NCBI GenBank assembly: GCA_046293075.1
Contig: JBKBPL010000002.1
Coordinates: 1 to 64,000 of the forward strand
Length of the DNA: 64,000 nucleotides
Reading direction: 5' to 3'
Source: Ga0077530 sp046293075
Lineage (GTDB): Bacteria; Pseudomonadota; Alphaproteobacteria; Rhizobiales; Hyphomicrobiaceae
The translations under genes were made by a program, and so were the position numbers. The notes below the pieces were generated by a model. That model saw nothing but the letters and a program-made list of their open reading frames with translations, had not been told where the DNA came from and searched no databases. This document shows, piece after piece, positions 8,996 to 17,112 of this stretch. How positions within the stretch are numbered: the first letter of the stretch is position 1; each line of letters starts with the position of its first letter.

Positions 8996-9316
8996 ATGTG
9001 CACATCGATCGTCGAAATCGTGCCGGCAGAGGGCATGGCCAAGGCCGATGGCGAATGGTTCCCCCTGACGCACGCCGTCGTCGCCTATGACCACGCGCGG
9101 CACGCAGTGCTCGCGGACGTCATTACGCTCGATTTCATCAATACCGCCATGCCGCCGGGGGCACGCGCGGCCGTCGAGCTGACGCTCGATGCGGCGAAGG
9201 TGCTTCATGCGGCTCTCGGGAAGGCCATCGCAGAAGCCGAAATCGAGGAAGCCGAGAGGGCCCAAAGCATTGCGGCGCAGGCGCGCCGCCGGCGGATGGC
9301 GCAGGTCGCCGCTTAG
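8996..9316 (+). CDS. Small conserved protein, DUF6295-like
   Basis: A 106-residue soluble protein beginning MCTSIVEIVPAEGMAK. The pattern (an MCT start, a Trp-Phe motif, VAYDH, and GARAAVELT) resembles a family I recall as DUF6295; the name is from memory. The tail is a Glu- and Arg-rich helix. The function is unknown. It follows the dienelactone hydrolase by six bases. Its stop codon overlaps the stop of the convergent binding-protein gene. Confidence 0.7.
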   Translation: MCTSIVEIVPAEGMAKADGEWFPLTHAVVAYDHARHAVLADVITLDFINTAMPPGARAAVELTLDAAKVLHAALGKAIAEAEIEEAERAQSIAAQARRRRMAQVAA

Positions 9317-10110
9317 GCGTTCGCGCACGTCCACGCACGGACGTGCGCGGCGATCGCATCAAGCCCGTCGGTCAGGGCTGCAGGCCCCGGCTGAAGAATG
9401 ATCGGCGACTTGATTTCGTGGAGTGCGTTGTTGCGCACGGCCGGAACGGCATCGAAGCCCGGGCGTGCGGCGACCTCTTCCGGGCGGAACTTCTTCCCGC
9501 ACCACGATCCAAGGATGATGTCGGGCGCTGCGGCAATCACGGCCTCGGCCGTGACGATGCGATCCTTGGCTGACTTGCGCTCTGCGAGTGTCCCGAAGAC
9601 ATCGATCCCGCCGGCAATTGCGATCAGCTCCGAGACCCAGCCGATGCCGCTGATCATTGGCTCGTTCCATTCCTCGAAGTAGACCCGCGGGTGGCGGGAA
9701 AGCTCGGCCGCCTCTCGCGCCACTGATGCGATCCGCGCTTCAAGCCGTGCCGCAAGGTCCTCGCCTTTGGCTGGCACGCCGACCATGGCCGCGAGCAGGC
9801 GGATCATGTCGAGAATGCCGCCAACCGTGCGGTGATTGAAGGCATGGACGGCCACGCCCTCGCGGATCAGGCTGGCGACGATGTCCGCTTGGAGATCCGA
9901 GAACGTGAGCACCAGATCGGGCTCGAGCGCCAGGATCTTCGGGATATCGGCGCTGATGAACGCGGAGACGCGCGGCTTCTCCCGGCGCACGCGGGCAGGC
10001 CGCACGGCATAGCCCGAGACGCCGACAATGCGCGCGTCCTCACCGAGAAGGTAGAGGGTCTCCACGGTCTCCTCGGTCAGGCAGACGATGCGCTCGGGCG
10101 GGAAGGGCAT
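9313..10110 (-). CDS. BtuF-like periplasmic-binding-fold protein without signal peptide
   Basis: The 265-residue protein has the two-lobe fold of cobalamin or siderophore binding proteins (COG0614). It opens directly with the first strand (PERIVCLTEETVETLYLLGE) and continues with PDLVLTFSDLQ and, in the second lobe, DIILGSWCGKKF. There is no hydrophobic leader, and no earlier in-frame start is available, so it is predicted to be cytoplasmic. No permease or ATPase gene is nearby. In ABC importers such proteins carry ligand to the permease, so the role of this orphan is unclear. It is divergent from dusA across 87 bp. Confidence 0.8.
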   Translation of the reverse strand: MPFPPERIVCLTEETVETLYLLGEDARIVGVSGYAVRPARVRREKPRVSAFISADIPKILALEPDLVLTFSDLQADIVASLIREGVAVHAFNHRTVGGILDMIRLLAAMVGVPAKGEDLAARLEARIASVAREAAELSRHPRVYFEEWNEPMISGIGWVSELIAIAGGIDVFGTLAERKSAKDRIVTAEAVIAAAPDIILGSWCGKKFRPEEVAARPGFDAVPAVRNNALHEIKSPIILQPGPAALTDGLDAIAAHVRAWTCANA

Positions 10111-10197
10111 GGCTTGAGCTCGTGGCCTACGCGGTGCAGTCGCAGTATGGCGCGAGACTCATACACGAATACGCGGCGCGCAGGCAGGCTTGCCGAA

Positions 10198-11220
10198 ATG
10201 GCGTTCATGGCCGATATGGGCGCTATGAAGCCTTCGACGCACCGCTTCTGTGTGGCCCCCATGATGGACTGGACGGACCGGCATTGCCGGTACGTCCACC
10301 GTCTGCTGTCGGCGCGCGCGCGGCTTTATACGGAGATGCTGACCGTCCCGGCCGTGCTGCACGGCAAGCGCGCGCAGCTTTTGGGCTTCGATCCGCGCGA
10401 GCACCCCGTGGCACTGCAACTCGGCGGCTCGGATCCGGCCGGCCTCGCAGAGGCCGCGCGGATCGGCGAGAGCTGGGGCTACGACGAGATCAACCTGAAT
10501 GTGGGCTGTCCATCGGAGCGGGTGCAGGTCGGCAGCTTCGGGGCGTGCCTTATGGCCGAGCCGGAGCTGGTGGCGGCGTGCGTCAAGGCGATGCGGGCCG
10601 GTGTGCGCGTGCCCGTCACGGTCAAGTGCCGCATCGGGATTGACGATCAGGACAGCGAGGCCGATCTCGACCGCTTCATCGATATGGTGGCCGACGCCGG
10701 CTGCGACACATTCATCGTGCACGCGCGCAAGGCATGGCTTAAGGGGCTCTCGCCCAGGGAGAATCGGGAGGTGCCGCCACTCGACTATGAGCGCGTGGCG
10801 CGGCTCAAGGCACGCCGGCCGGAGCTGGCCATCGTGCTCAACGGCGGTATCACCTCGATCGATGAAGCGGCGCGGCATCTCCAGACTTTCGACGGCGTCA
10901 TGCTGGGGCGCGCGGCCTATCAAACACCCTACATCCTCGCGGACGTGGATCGGCGCGTGTTCGGGGACGGGCGTCCGCCGAGGCCGCACGGCGACGTGCT
11001 GCGCGAGCTCGTGCCCTACGTCGAGGGGCATGTCGCCCAGGGTGGGCGGCCCTACAACGTCCTCCGCCACATTCTCGGGCTCTATCATGGCCAGCCGCGC
11101 GCCCGGGCCTTCCGGCGGCTGCTCTCGGAACAAGGGCCGCGCACCACGGCCGCCGGCGATCTCATCCGCGCCGCCCTCGCTCTGGTCGAAGGGCAGGAAA
11201 TGCCCGCCGCCGCCGAGTAA
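10198..11220 (+). CDS. dusA: tRNA-dihydrouridine(20/20a) synthase DusA
   Basis: A 340-residue FMN-dependent TIM-barrel enzyme that reduces uridine to dihydrouridine in the tRNA D-loop. Visible motifs are CVAPMMDWTDRHCR at the N-terminus, NVGCPSERVQ with the catalytic Cys104, the HARKAWL segment, and LNGGIT near the FMN phosphate. HARKAWLKGLSPRENR is typical of the DusA subgroup. The ATG at 10198 gives a short MAFMADMGA lead-in; ATG 10228 (MKPSTHRF) is an alternative start. Confidence 0.93.
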   Translation: MAFMADMGAMKPSTHRFCVAPMMDWTDRHCRYVHRLLSARARLYTEMLTVPAVLHGKRAQLLGFDPREHPVALQLGGSDPAGLAEAARIGESWGYDEINLNVGCPSERVQVGSFGACLMAEPELVAACVKAMRAGVRVPVTVKCRIGIDDQDSEADLDRFIDMVADAGCDTFIVHARKAWLKGLSPRENREVPPLDYERVARLKARRPELAIVLNGGITSIDEAARHLQTFDGVMLGRAAYQTPYILADVDRRVFGDGRPPRPHGDVLRELVPYVEGHVAQGGRPYNVLRHILGLYHGQPRARAFRRLLSEQGPRTTAAGDLIRAALALVEGQEMPAAAE

Positions 11221-11234
11221 TGCAGGCCAGAGCT

Positions 11235-11324
11235 GCCCAACGCTGCGGCAGATCGGCCCTCGCCTCGCACGGTTCCGGCTGCTAGAACCGGTCCAGATTC
11301 CAGGGGCCGTAACCAGCGTTGGGC
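11235..11324. repeat. 11-bp inverted repeat spanning the dusA-nuoF gap
   Basis: GCCCAACGCTG (11235-11245) and CAGCGTTGGGC (11314-11324) are perfect inverted repeats 68 bp apart. A 6-bp hairpin, CGGTTC/GAACCG (11270-11290), sits between them. The structure ends 24 bases before the nuoF ATG. It may form a long-range stem in the nuoF leader or be the remnant of a small element. A perfect 11-bp pair at this distance is expected about once by chance in a window of this size. Confidence 0.35.
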
Positions 11325-11348
11325 GCCCTGCCGAAGACCTATGGGGAT

Positions 11349-12635
11349 ATGATGCTCGCTGACAAGGACCGCATCTTCACCAACCTCTACGGCTTCCACG
11401 ATTGGCGCCTCGCCGGCGCCCGGGCGCGCGGCGCCTGGGACAACACCAAGGCCCTGATCGAGCTCGGCCATGACGGCATCATCAACGAGGTGAAGGCCTC
11501 GGGCCTGCGCGGGCGCGGCGGCGCCGGCTTCCCGACAGGGCTGAAGTGGTCGTTCATGCCGAAGAACGATCCGCGGCCCTCCTATCTCGTCGTGAACGCG
11601 GACGAGTCCGAGCCCGGCTCGTGCAAGGACCGCGAGATCATGCGCCATGACCCGCACCTTCTGGTCGAGGGCTGCCTCGTCGCTTCCTTCGCGATGCGTG
11701 CGCACGTTTGCTACATCTACGTGCGCGGCGAGTTCATCCGCGAGCGCGAGCGCCTGCAGGCGGCCATTGACGAGGCCTACGCGGCGAAGCTCATCGGCAA
11801 GGACAATATCCACGGCTGGGATTTCGACTGCTACGTGCACCATGGTGCCGGCGCCTACATCTGCGGCGAGGAGACAGCGCTGCTCGAAAGCCTCGAAGGC
11901 AAGAAGGGCCAGCCCCGCCTCAAGCCGCCATTCCCTGCGAACTCGGGCCTCTACGGCGCGCCGACCACTGTGAACAATGTCGAATCGATCGCGGTCGTGC
12001 CGACAATCCTGAGGCGCGGGGCGACGTGGTTCTCCGCGCTCGGTAAGCCGAACAACACCGGCACCAAGCTCTTCCAGATTTCCGGCCACGTCGAGCGGCC
12101 GTGCGTCGTCGAGGAGGAGATGGGCATCCCGCTGCGCGAGCTTCTCGAGAAGCATGCCGGCGGCGTGCGTGGGGGCTGGGAGAACCTGCTCGCTGTGATC
12201 CCCGGTGGCTCGTCGATGCCGTGCCTGCCGAAGGAAACCTGCGATGATCTGACGATGGATTTCGACTCGCTTTCGAAACTGAAGAGTGGTCTCGGCACGG
12301 CGGCCATCATTGTCATGGACAAGTCGACGGACATCATCGCTGCGATCCGCCGCATTGCCTATTTCTACAAGCACGAAAGCTGCGGCCAGTGCACACCCTG
12401 CCGCGAGGGTACGGGCTGGATGTGGCGCCTGCTCGAGCGCATGGAGCGTGGCGACGCCGAGATCGAGGAGATTGACCTGCTGTTCGACGTCTCGAAGCAG
12501 GTCGAGGGGCACACCATCTGCGCGCTCGGCGATGCCGCCGCCTGGCCCGTGCAGGGTCTGCTGCGCAACTTCCGCCCTGTCATCGAGCAGCGGATCAAGG
12601 ACCGCAAGCGCGCGCTCGCAGTTGCGGCGGAGTAG
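11349..12635 (+). CDS. nuoF: NADH-quinone oxidoreductase subunit F (51-kDa, NADH/FMN-binding)
   Basis: A 428-residue complex I flavoprotein. NuoF binds NADH and FMN and passes electrons into the Fe-S chain at the tip of the peripheral arm. Visible are the glycine-rich GLRGRGGAGFPTGLKW, the NADH-site segment GAGAYICGEETALLESLEG, an SLBB region, and the 4Fe-4S ligands Cys345, Cys348, Cys351 and Cys391. The sequence is of the alphaproteobacterial/mitochondrial type. No other peripheral-arm nuo gene is within at least 10 kb on either side, which is unusual. The first ATG at 11349 is used; ATG 11352 is equally possible. Confidence 0.94.
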   Translation: MMLADKDRIFTNLYGFHDWRLAGARARGAWDNTKALIELGHDGIINEVKASGLRGRGGAGFPTGLKWSFMPKNDPRPSYLVVNADESEPGSCKDREIMRHDPHLLVEGCLVASFAMRAHVCYIYVRGEFIRERERLQAAIDEAYAAKLIGKDNIHGWDFDCYVHHGAGAYICGEETALLESLEGKKGQPRLKPPFPANSGLYGAPTTVNNVESIAVVPTILRRGATWFSALGKPNNTGTKLFQISGHVERPCVVEEEMGIPLRELLEKHAGGVRGGWENLLAVIPGGSSMPCLPKETCDDLTMDFDSLSKLKSGLGTAAIIVMDKSTDIIAAIRRIAYFYKHESCGQCTPCREGTGWMWRLLERMERGDAEIEEIDLLFDVSKQVEGHTICALGDAAAWPVQGLLRNFRPVIEQRIKDRKRALAVAAE

Positions 12636-12677
12636 AGAGGACGTGCCAAGGTAGTGGCTGCGGTCTCCTGCGCGTCA

Positions 12678-12703
12678 TCGCGAGCGCTCTTTCGCGCTCG
12701 CGA
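12678..12703. terminator. Strong hairpin between convergent nuoF and the acidic-protein gene
   Basis: TCGCGAGCGC-TCTTTC-GCGCTCGCGA is a perfect 10-bp stem with a 6-base loop, 43 bp after the nuoF stop and 41 bp after the convergent gene's stop. It lacks a T-tract, so it may be a factor-assisted or bidirectional terminator, or an mRNA-end stabiliser. Confidence 0.5.
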
Positions 12704-12744
12704 CCACTCTGCGCGGATCGTGAGATGAGGTGGGTTCGGCGCCC

Positions 12745-12990
12745 TTACGACCCCTTCCCATTGTTTTCCTCATCGTCCTCGTCCTCGTCCTCGTCTTCCT
12801 CCTCGTCGTCATCCTCCTCGTCGTCATCGCTGGCGCCGAGTTCTCTCAGGGCTTCCAGGATCTGTTCCTCGCCCTCCTCCTGAGAGTCCACGAGCCATTC
12901 CGAGATGATCGCGTCGCCGCGCATGAAGACGACTTTGAACGGGTGCTCCTCGTCGTCACTCGGCACCACATCTCCCGTGACAAATGCCAT
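12745..12990 (-). CDS. Small protein with a long acidic tail
   Basis: 81 residues in two parts. The first 50 residues look folded (HPFKVVFMRGDAIISEWLVD, then a helix). The rest is almost only Asp and Glu, ending NNGKGS. A good GGGAG-type ribosome-binding site precedes the ATG. On the minus strand, TTGACT at about 13050 could be a -35 element, but no clear -10 follows it. Acidic tails can mimic nucleic acid, bind metal, or shield basic partners; none of these can be chosen from sequence. No family recognised. Confidence 0.65.
   Translation of the reverse strand: MAFVTGDVVPSDDEEHPFKVVFMRGDAIISEWLVDSQEEGEEQILEALRELGASDDDEEDDDEEEDEDEDEDDEENNGKGS
12771..12829. repeat. Low-complexity trinucleotide/hexamer tract
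   Basis: The stretch is built from GTCCTC, CTCGTC and ATCCTC units, with three perfect GTCCTC copies at 12775-12792. It encodes the Asp/Glu tail of the small acidic protein on the minus strand. Units are multiples of three, so slippage would change tail length without breaking the frame. Confidence 0.7.
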
Positions 12991-13085
12991 GGCCGCTCTC
13001 CCTGCTGGTCACAAAACGGAATACGGAGGTGCGCCCGTCGGGGACGCAAGTCAATCCTGCCCCGCGGAGAAACTGTGCGCTTGCT

Positions 13086-16000
13086 CTAGTGGCCCGTCTC
13101 GGCCACGCGCGCGAGTTCCTGCACCAGCCCGCGCACGCCCTTGAGGCGCGTTGCCGGGGCCTCCCAATCGGCCTTGAAGACAAGTTTCTGGTCGGGCATC
13201 AGTCGCAGCAGCCCCTTGGATGCTTGGATGAAGGCGACGAGGCCCTGCGCATTGGCGAACTGCCCCTTGCGGAAGCGGATCGAGGCGCCCTTCGGTCCGG
13301 CATCGATCTCGGCGATGCCGGCGCGACGGCATAGCGCCTTGATCTCCATGACATTCAGAAGGTGCTCGACCTCGTCGGGGAGGGGGCCGAACCTGTCGAC
13401 CAATTCCTCGGCAAGGGCGTCGATGTCCTCCCGCGTCTTGAGATTGGCGAGCCGGCGATAGAGACCGAGGCGCACCTGCAGGTCTGCAACATAGGTCTCG
13501 GGCAGTAGCATCGGCGTGCCGAGGGTGATCTGCGGGCTCCACTGCTCGTCGATGTCGCCGAGATCGCCGCCGCGGATGGCCTCGATGGCTTCCTCCAGCA
13601 TCGACTGATACAACTCGAATCCGACCTCGCGGATGTGGCCGGACTGCTCGTCACCGAGCAGGTTGCCGGCGCCGCGGATGTCGAGGTCATGGGAGGCCAG
13701 CGAGAAGCCGGCGCCGAGCGTGTCGAGCGAGTGCAGGACCTTGAGCCGCTTCTCTGCGCCTTCGGTGAGCCGCTTGCCGGGCGGTGTCGTGAGGTAGGCA
13801 TAGGCGCGCGTCTTGGAGCGTCCGACGCGGCCACGAAGCTGATAGAGCTGCGCGAGGCCGAACATGTCGGCGCGGTGCACGATCAGCGTGTTGGCGTTCG
13901 GAATGTCGAGCCCGGACTCCACGATCGCTGTAGAGAGCAGGACATCGTACTGCCCATCATAGAAGGCGCTCATGACGTCCTCGAGCTGCGAGGGCGACAT
14001 CTGGCCATGGGCGCGCACGACACGCAGCTCCGGCACTTCCTCGCTGAGGAACTCGGCGACCTCGTCGAGATCGGCAATGCGCGGCACGACATAGAAGGAC
14101 TGTCCACCACGGTGGCGCTCGCGGCGGAGGGCCTCGCGCAGGATGACGGGATCGAAGGGCGAGATGTACGTGCGGACCGCGAGCCGGTCGATCGGCGGCG
14201 TCGTGATGAGCGAGAGCTCGCGCACGCCTGAGAGCGCGAGCTGCAAGGTGCGCGGGATGGGAGTCGCCGTGAGCGTGAGAACGTGGACGTCTTCTTTGAG
14301 CTGCTTCAGGCGCTCCTTGTGGCCGACGCCGAAGTGCTGCTCCTCATCCACGATGAGCAATCCGAGGCGTGCGAACTGGATGGATTTGCCGAGCAGAGCG
14401 TGCGTCCCGACGACGATGTCGATTGTGCCGTCCTTGAGGCCGGCCTTGACTTCGGCAAGCTCCTTGGCGCCGACGAGCCGCGAGGCGCGGGCGATGCGGA
14501 TGGGCAGACCTTTGAAGCGCTCTACAAAGGTCGTGTAGTGCTGGCGCGCGAGCAGGGTCGTTGGCACGATCACCGCGACCTGGAGACCGGCCATGGCCGT
14601 GATGAAGGCGGCGCGCAGGCCGACCTCGGTCTTGCCGAAGCCGACATCGCCGCAGACAAGCCGGTCCATCGGGCGGCCCGACGCCAGATCGGCCAGCACG
14701 GCGTCGATGCTCTGGGCCTGATCCTCGGTTTCCTGATGGGGGAAGCGCGCAACGAACTCGGCATAGGCGCCCTCAGGTGCCTCCAGCACCGGGGCGGCCT
14801 TGAGCTGGCGGAGCGCCGCGACTTTGATGAGCTCGCCGGCGATCTCGCGCAGGCGCTGGCGCAGCTTCGCTTTGCGCGTCTGCCAGCCGACCCCGCCGAG
14901 ACGATCGAGTTGCGCGCTCGTTTCGTCCGAGCCATAGCGCGAGAGCAGCTCGATGTTCTGGACTGGAAGGTATAGCTTGTCGCCGCCAGCATAGTCGATC
15001 TCGAGGCAGTCATAGGGCGCGCCGAGGGCGGTGATCGTCTTGAGGCCCATGAAACGGCCGATGCCATGATCGGAATGCACGACGAGATCGCCGACCGTGA
15101 GGCTCGTCGCCTCGGTGATCACATCGGCAGCGCGGCGCGAGCGCTTCTTTGGCCGCACCAGGCGATCACCGAGAATGTCCTGCTCGGCAATGACGGCGAG
15201 ATCGGCTGTCTCGAAGCCGCGCTCGAGGCCGAGCGTCGCCAGCAGCGGCACTGTCTGCGGCAGCACGAGACCCTCGGCGAGGTTGGCAATGCGCGTGGGC
15301 TTCACAAGGCCGCGCTCCGAGAGCAGGTTCGCCAGCCGCTCGCCCGCGCCTGCCGTCCAGGCCGCGAGCACGACGCGCTTGCCTGATGCCTGCAGTGCCT
15401 TTGCGTGCGCGACTACGGCATCGAAGACGTTGAGGTGTTCGCTGTTGCGCTCGGCGGCGAACGTGCGCCCCGGCCGCCCCCCGAAGTCGCGCTGACGCGC
15501 GCCCTCGGCGGGGCTCGAACCGAAGGCCGAAAAGCGCAGCAGAAAGCGCCGCGAGATGACCGTGCGCCATTCGGCATCGCTCATATACGTGCGCTCGGGC
15601 GGGAGCGGCTTGTAGGGCGCGGCACCGAAGGCTTGTGTTTCAAGGCCGTTCACGCGCGCCTCATAATGGTCGCGGATCTGCTCGAGGCGGTCGGCTATGG
15701 CCTCGTCGATCATGGGATCGAAGCTCAAAAGCGCGTCCGGCGCATAGTCGAAAAGGGTCTCCATATGATCGTGGAAGAGGGCGAGCCAGTGCTCCATGCC
15801 GGGATAGCGCTGGCCGGCGCTGATGGCTTCATAGAGCGGGTCGTCTCCCTTCACCGCACCAAAGGCTGCGACATAGCCCTGGCGGAAACGGCTCTCGGCC
15901 TCAGGGCCGTAAGCGAGCTCGCTCACCGGCATGAGAATGAGCCTCTGGACAATCTTCCCGGTGCGCTGGGTTTCGGGATCGAAGGCCTTGATGCTCTCGA

Positions 16001-16607
16001 TGGTGTCGCCGAAGAAGTCGAGGCGCACAGGCGTCGGCCGGCCCGGCGGGAAGAGATCCACCAGGCTGCCGCGCACCGCGAACTCACCGGGCTCCATGAC
16101 CGTCCCCGTGCGCACGTAGCCGGCGCGCGTCAGGCGCTCGATGAGGCGCGTGCGGTCCACGCGCTGGCCAGGCGCCATCGGACGCAGCGCGCGCCGCAGG
16201 AAATCGCGCGGCGGCACGCGCTGGAGAATGGCATTGGCGGTGGTGAGGACAATAGTCGGCGCCTTGGCGCTGCCGGCAGCGAGACGCGCGAGGCCGGCCA
16301 TGCGGCGCGCGACGATCTCGGGTTCGGGGCCGACGCGGTCGTAGGGAACCGTGTCCCACGCGGGGATCGGAATGATCCGCGTCTTGGGGGCAAAGAACGC
16401 GAGGCCGGCTTCGAGCTGTTCGAGGCGGCGGTCGTCGGAAGCAACATGGAGCAAGGTCTGCGGCGCGCCATGAGCCGCGCTTGCTTCGTCGGCAAGACGC
16501 GCCAGCACAGCCGCGTCATAGCCTTCGGGCGCACCGAGGATGATTTCCTCGCCGGGCAGGATGGTAGGTGCGGGCGCCGGTTCTTTGGCGGTTTGGGTCT
16601 GAGCCAT
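13086..16607 (-). CDS. mfd: Transcription-repair coupling factor Mfd
   Basis: At 1173 residues this is full length for Mfd, the ATP-dependent translocase that pushes stalled RNA polymerase off DNA lesions and recruits UvrA. The order is as expected: UvrB-like N-terminal module with RIIPIPAWDTVPYDRVGP, an RNA-polymerase interaction domain with DLVVHSDHGIGRFMGL at about 500, and a RecG-like motor. The motor has Walker A GDVGFGKTEVGLRA, a DEEQHFGV box and a LRGRVGRSK motif VI. A TRCF C-terminal domain follows. It starts nine bases after the sdhE stop, so the two form an operon. Confidence 0.97.
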   Translation of the reverse strand: MAQTQTAKEPAPAPTILPGEEIILGAPEGYDAAVLARLADEASAAHGAPQTLLHVASDDRRLEQLEAGLAFFAPKTRIIPIPAWDTVPYDRVGPEPEIVARRMAGLARLAAGSAKAPTIVLTTANAILQRVPPRDFLRRALRPMAPGQRVDRTRLIERLTRAGYVRTGTVMEPGEFAVRGSLVDLFPPGRPTPVRLDFFGDTIESIKAFDPETQRTGKIVQRLILMPVSELAYGPEAESRFRQGYVAAFGAVKGDDPLYEAISAGQRYPGMEHWLALFHDHMETLFDYAPDALLSFDPMIDEAIADRLEQIRDHYEARVNGLETQAFGAAPYKPLPPERTYMSDAEWRTVISRRFLLRFSAFGSSPAEGARQRDFGGRPGRTFAAERNSEHLNVFDAVVAHAKALQASGKRVVLAAWTAGAGERLANLLSERGLVKPTRIANLAEGLVLPQTVPLLATLGLERGFETADLAVIAEQDILGDRLVRPKKRSRRAADVITEATSLTVGDLVVHSDHGIGRFMGLKTITALGAPYDCLEIDYAGGDKLYLPVQNIELLSRYGSDETSAQLDRLGGVGWQTRKAKLRQRLREIAGELIKVAALRQLKAAPVLEAPEGAYAEFVARFPHQETEDQAQSIDAVLADLASGRPMDRLVCGDVGFGKTEVGLRAAFITAMAGLQVAVIVPTTLLARQHYTTFVERFKGLPIRIARASRLVGAKELAEVKAGLKDGTIDIVVGTHALLGKSIQFARLGLLIVDEEQHFGVGHKERLKQLKEDVHVLTLTATPIPRTLQLALSGVRELSLITTPPIDRLAVRTYISPFDPVILREALRRERHRGGQSFYVVPRIADLDEVAEFLSEEVPELRVVRAHGQMSPSQLEDVMSAFYDGQYDVLLSTAIVESGLDIPNANTLIVHRADMFGLAQLYQLRGRVGRSKTRAYAYLTTPPGKRLTEGAEKRLKVLHSLDTLGAGFSLASHDLDIRGAGNLLGDEQSGHIREVGFELYQSMLEEAIEAIRGGDLGDIDEQWSPQITLGTPMLLPETYVADLQVRLGLYRRLANLKTREDIDALAEELVDRFGPLPDEVEHLLNVMEIKALCRRAGIAEIDAGPKGASIRFRKGQFANAQGLVAFIQASKGLLRLMPDQKLVFKADWEAPATRLKGVRGLVQELARVAETGH

Positions 16608-16616
16608 TGCTGATGC

Positions 16617-16889
16617 TTAATGTGGGCCCGCGCCAATACCGTGAAAGGCCTGGATGTCGCGCAGCAGGTCGGCGAGCGTGCTGGCCTCGAAGGGACGGCC
16701 ATGCATCAGCCAGCCTTGCAGCTCGGGATCGGGCAAAGCGAGGAGTTCCTCGAAGGCCGTAAGGTCAGCTGGAGCCATGCCGGCGAGCCGGGCCTCGGCA
16801 TAACGGCCGAGCATAAAGTCCATTTCCTTGGTCCCGCGATGCTGGGCGCGGTAGAGCGCGCGGCGGCGGCGCGTGTCGTCGCTGGTCAT
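16617..16889 (-). CDS. sdhE: FAD assembly factor SdhE (SDHAF2-like)
   Basis: A 90-residue helical protein with the family signature RGTKEMDFMLGRY, which contains the RGxxE motif that helps attach FAD covalently to the succinate dehydrogenase flavoprotein. LLALPDPELQGWLMHG is also typical of this family. The start at ATG 16889 is preferred to an upstream in-frame one because the extension would be unlike the family, and GAGGAG lies upstream. It shares a divergent 223-bp region with recG and is co-oriented with mfd, a pairing common in alphaproteobacteria. Confidence 0.9.
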   Translation of the reverse strand: MTSDDTRRRRALYRAQHRGTKEMDFMLGRYAEARLAGMAPADLTAFEELLALPDPELQGWLMHGRPFEASTLADLLRDIQAFHGIGAGPH

Positions 16890-17112
16890 TGAGTTGTGCT
16901 CCTCGGCCGGGCTCGCCGGGTCAATCTTCCGGCGTCGCGTGCCAGGCGGTCCTACTTGCGGAATCAAACGTCGCCCGCGCGCCCGAAAGCGGCAGGTTCC
17001 GGGGATTACCTCGACGATCGGCGGCCCGCGCCCACCGTGCCGTCTCGGGGTGTGATATAGCGATTTGCGCGCCCCCCTCCAAGAGGCCTCGATCGACAGC
17101 CCACGAGACAGA

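Noticed and set aside
13030..13060. TTGACT on the minus strand as promoter of the small acidic gene
   Set aside because: A -35-like box is present but no acceptable -10 lies 16-19 bp downstream, so it is not listed as a feature.
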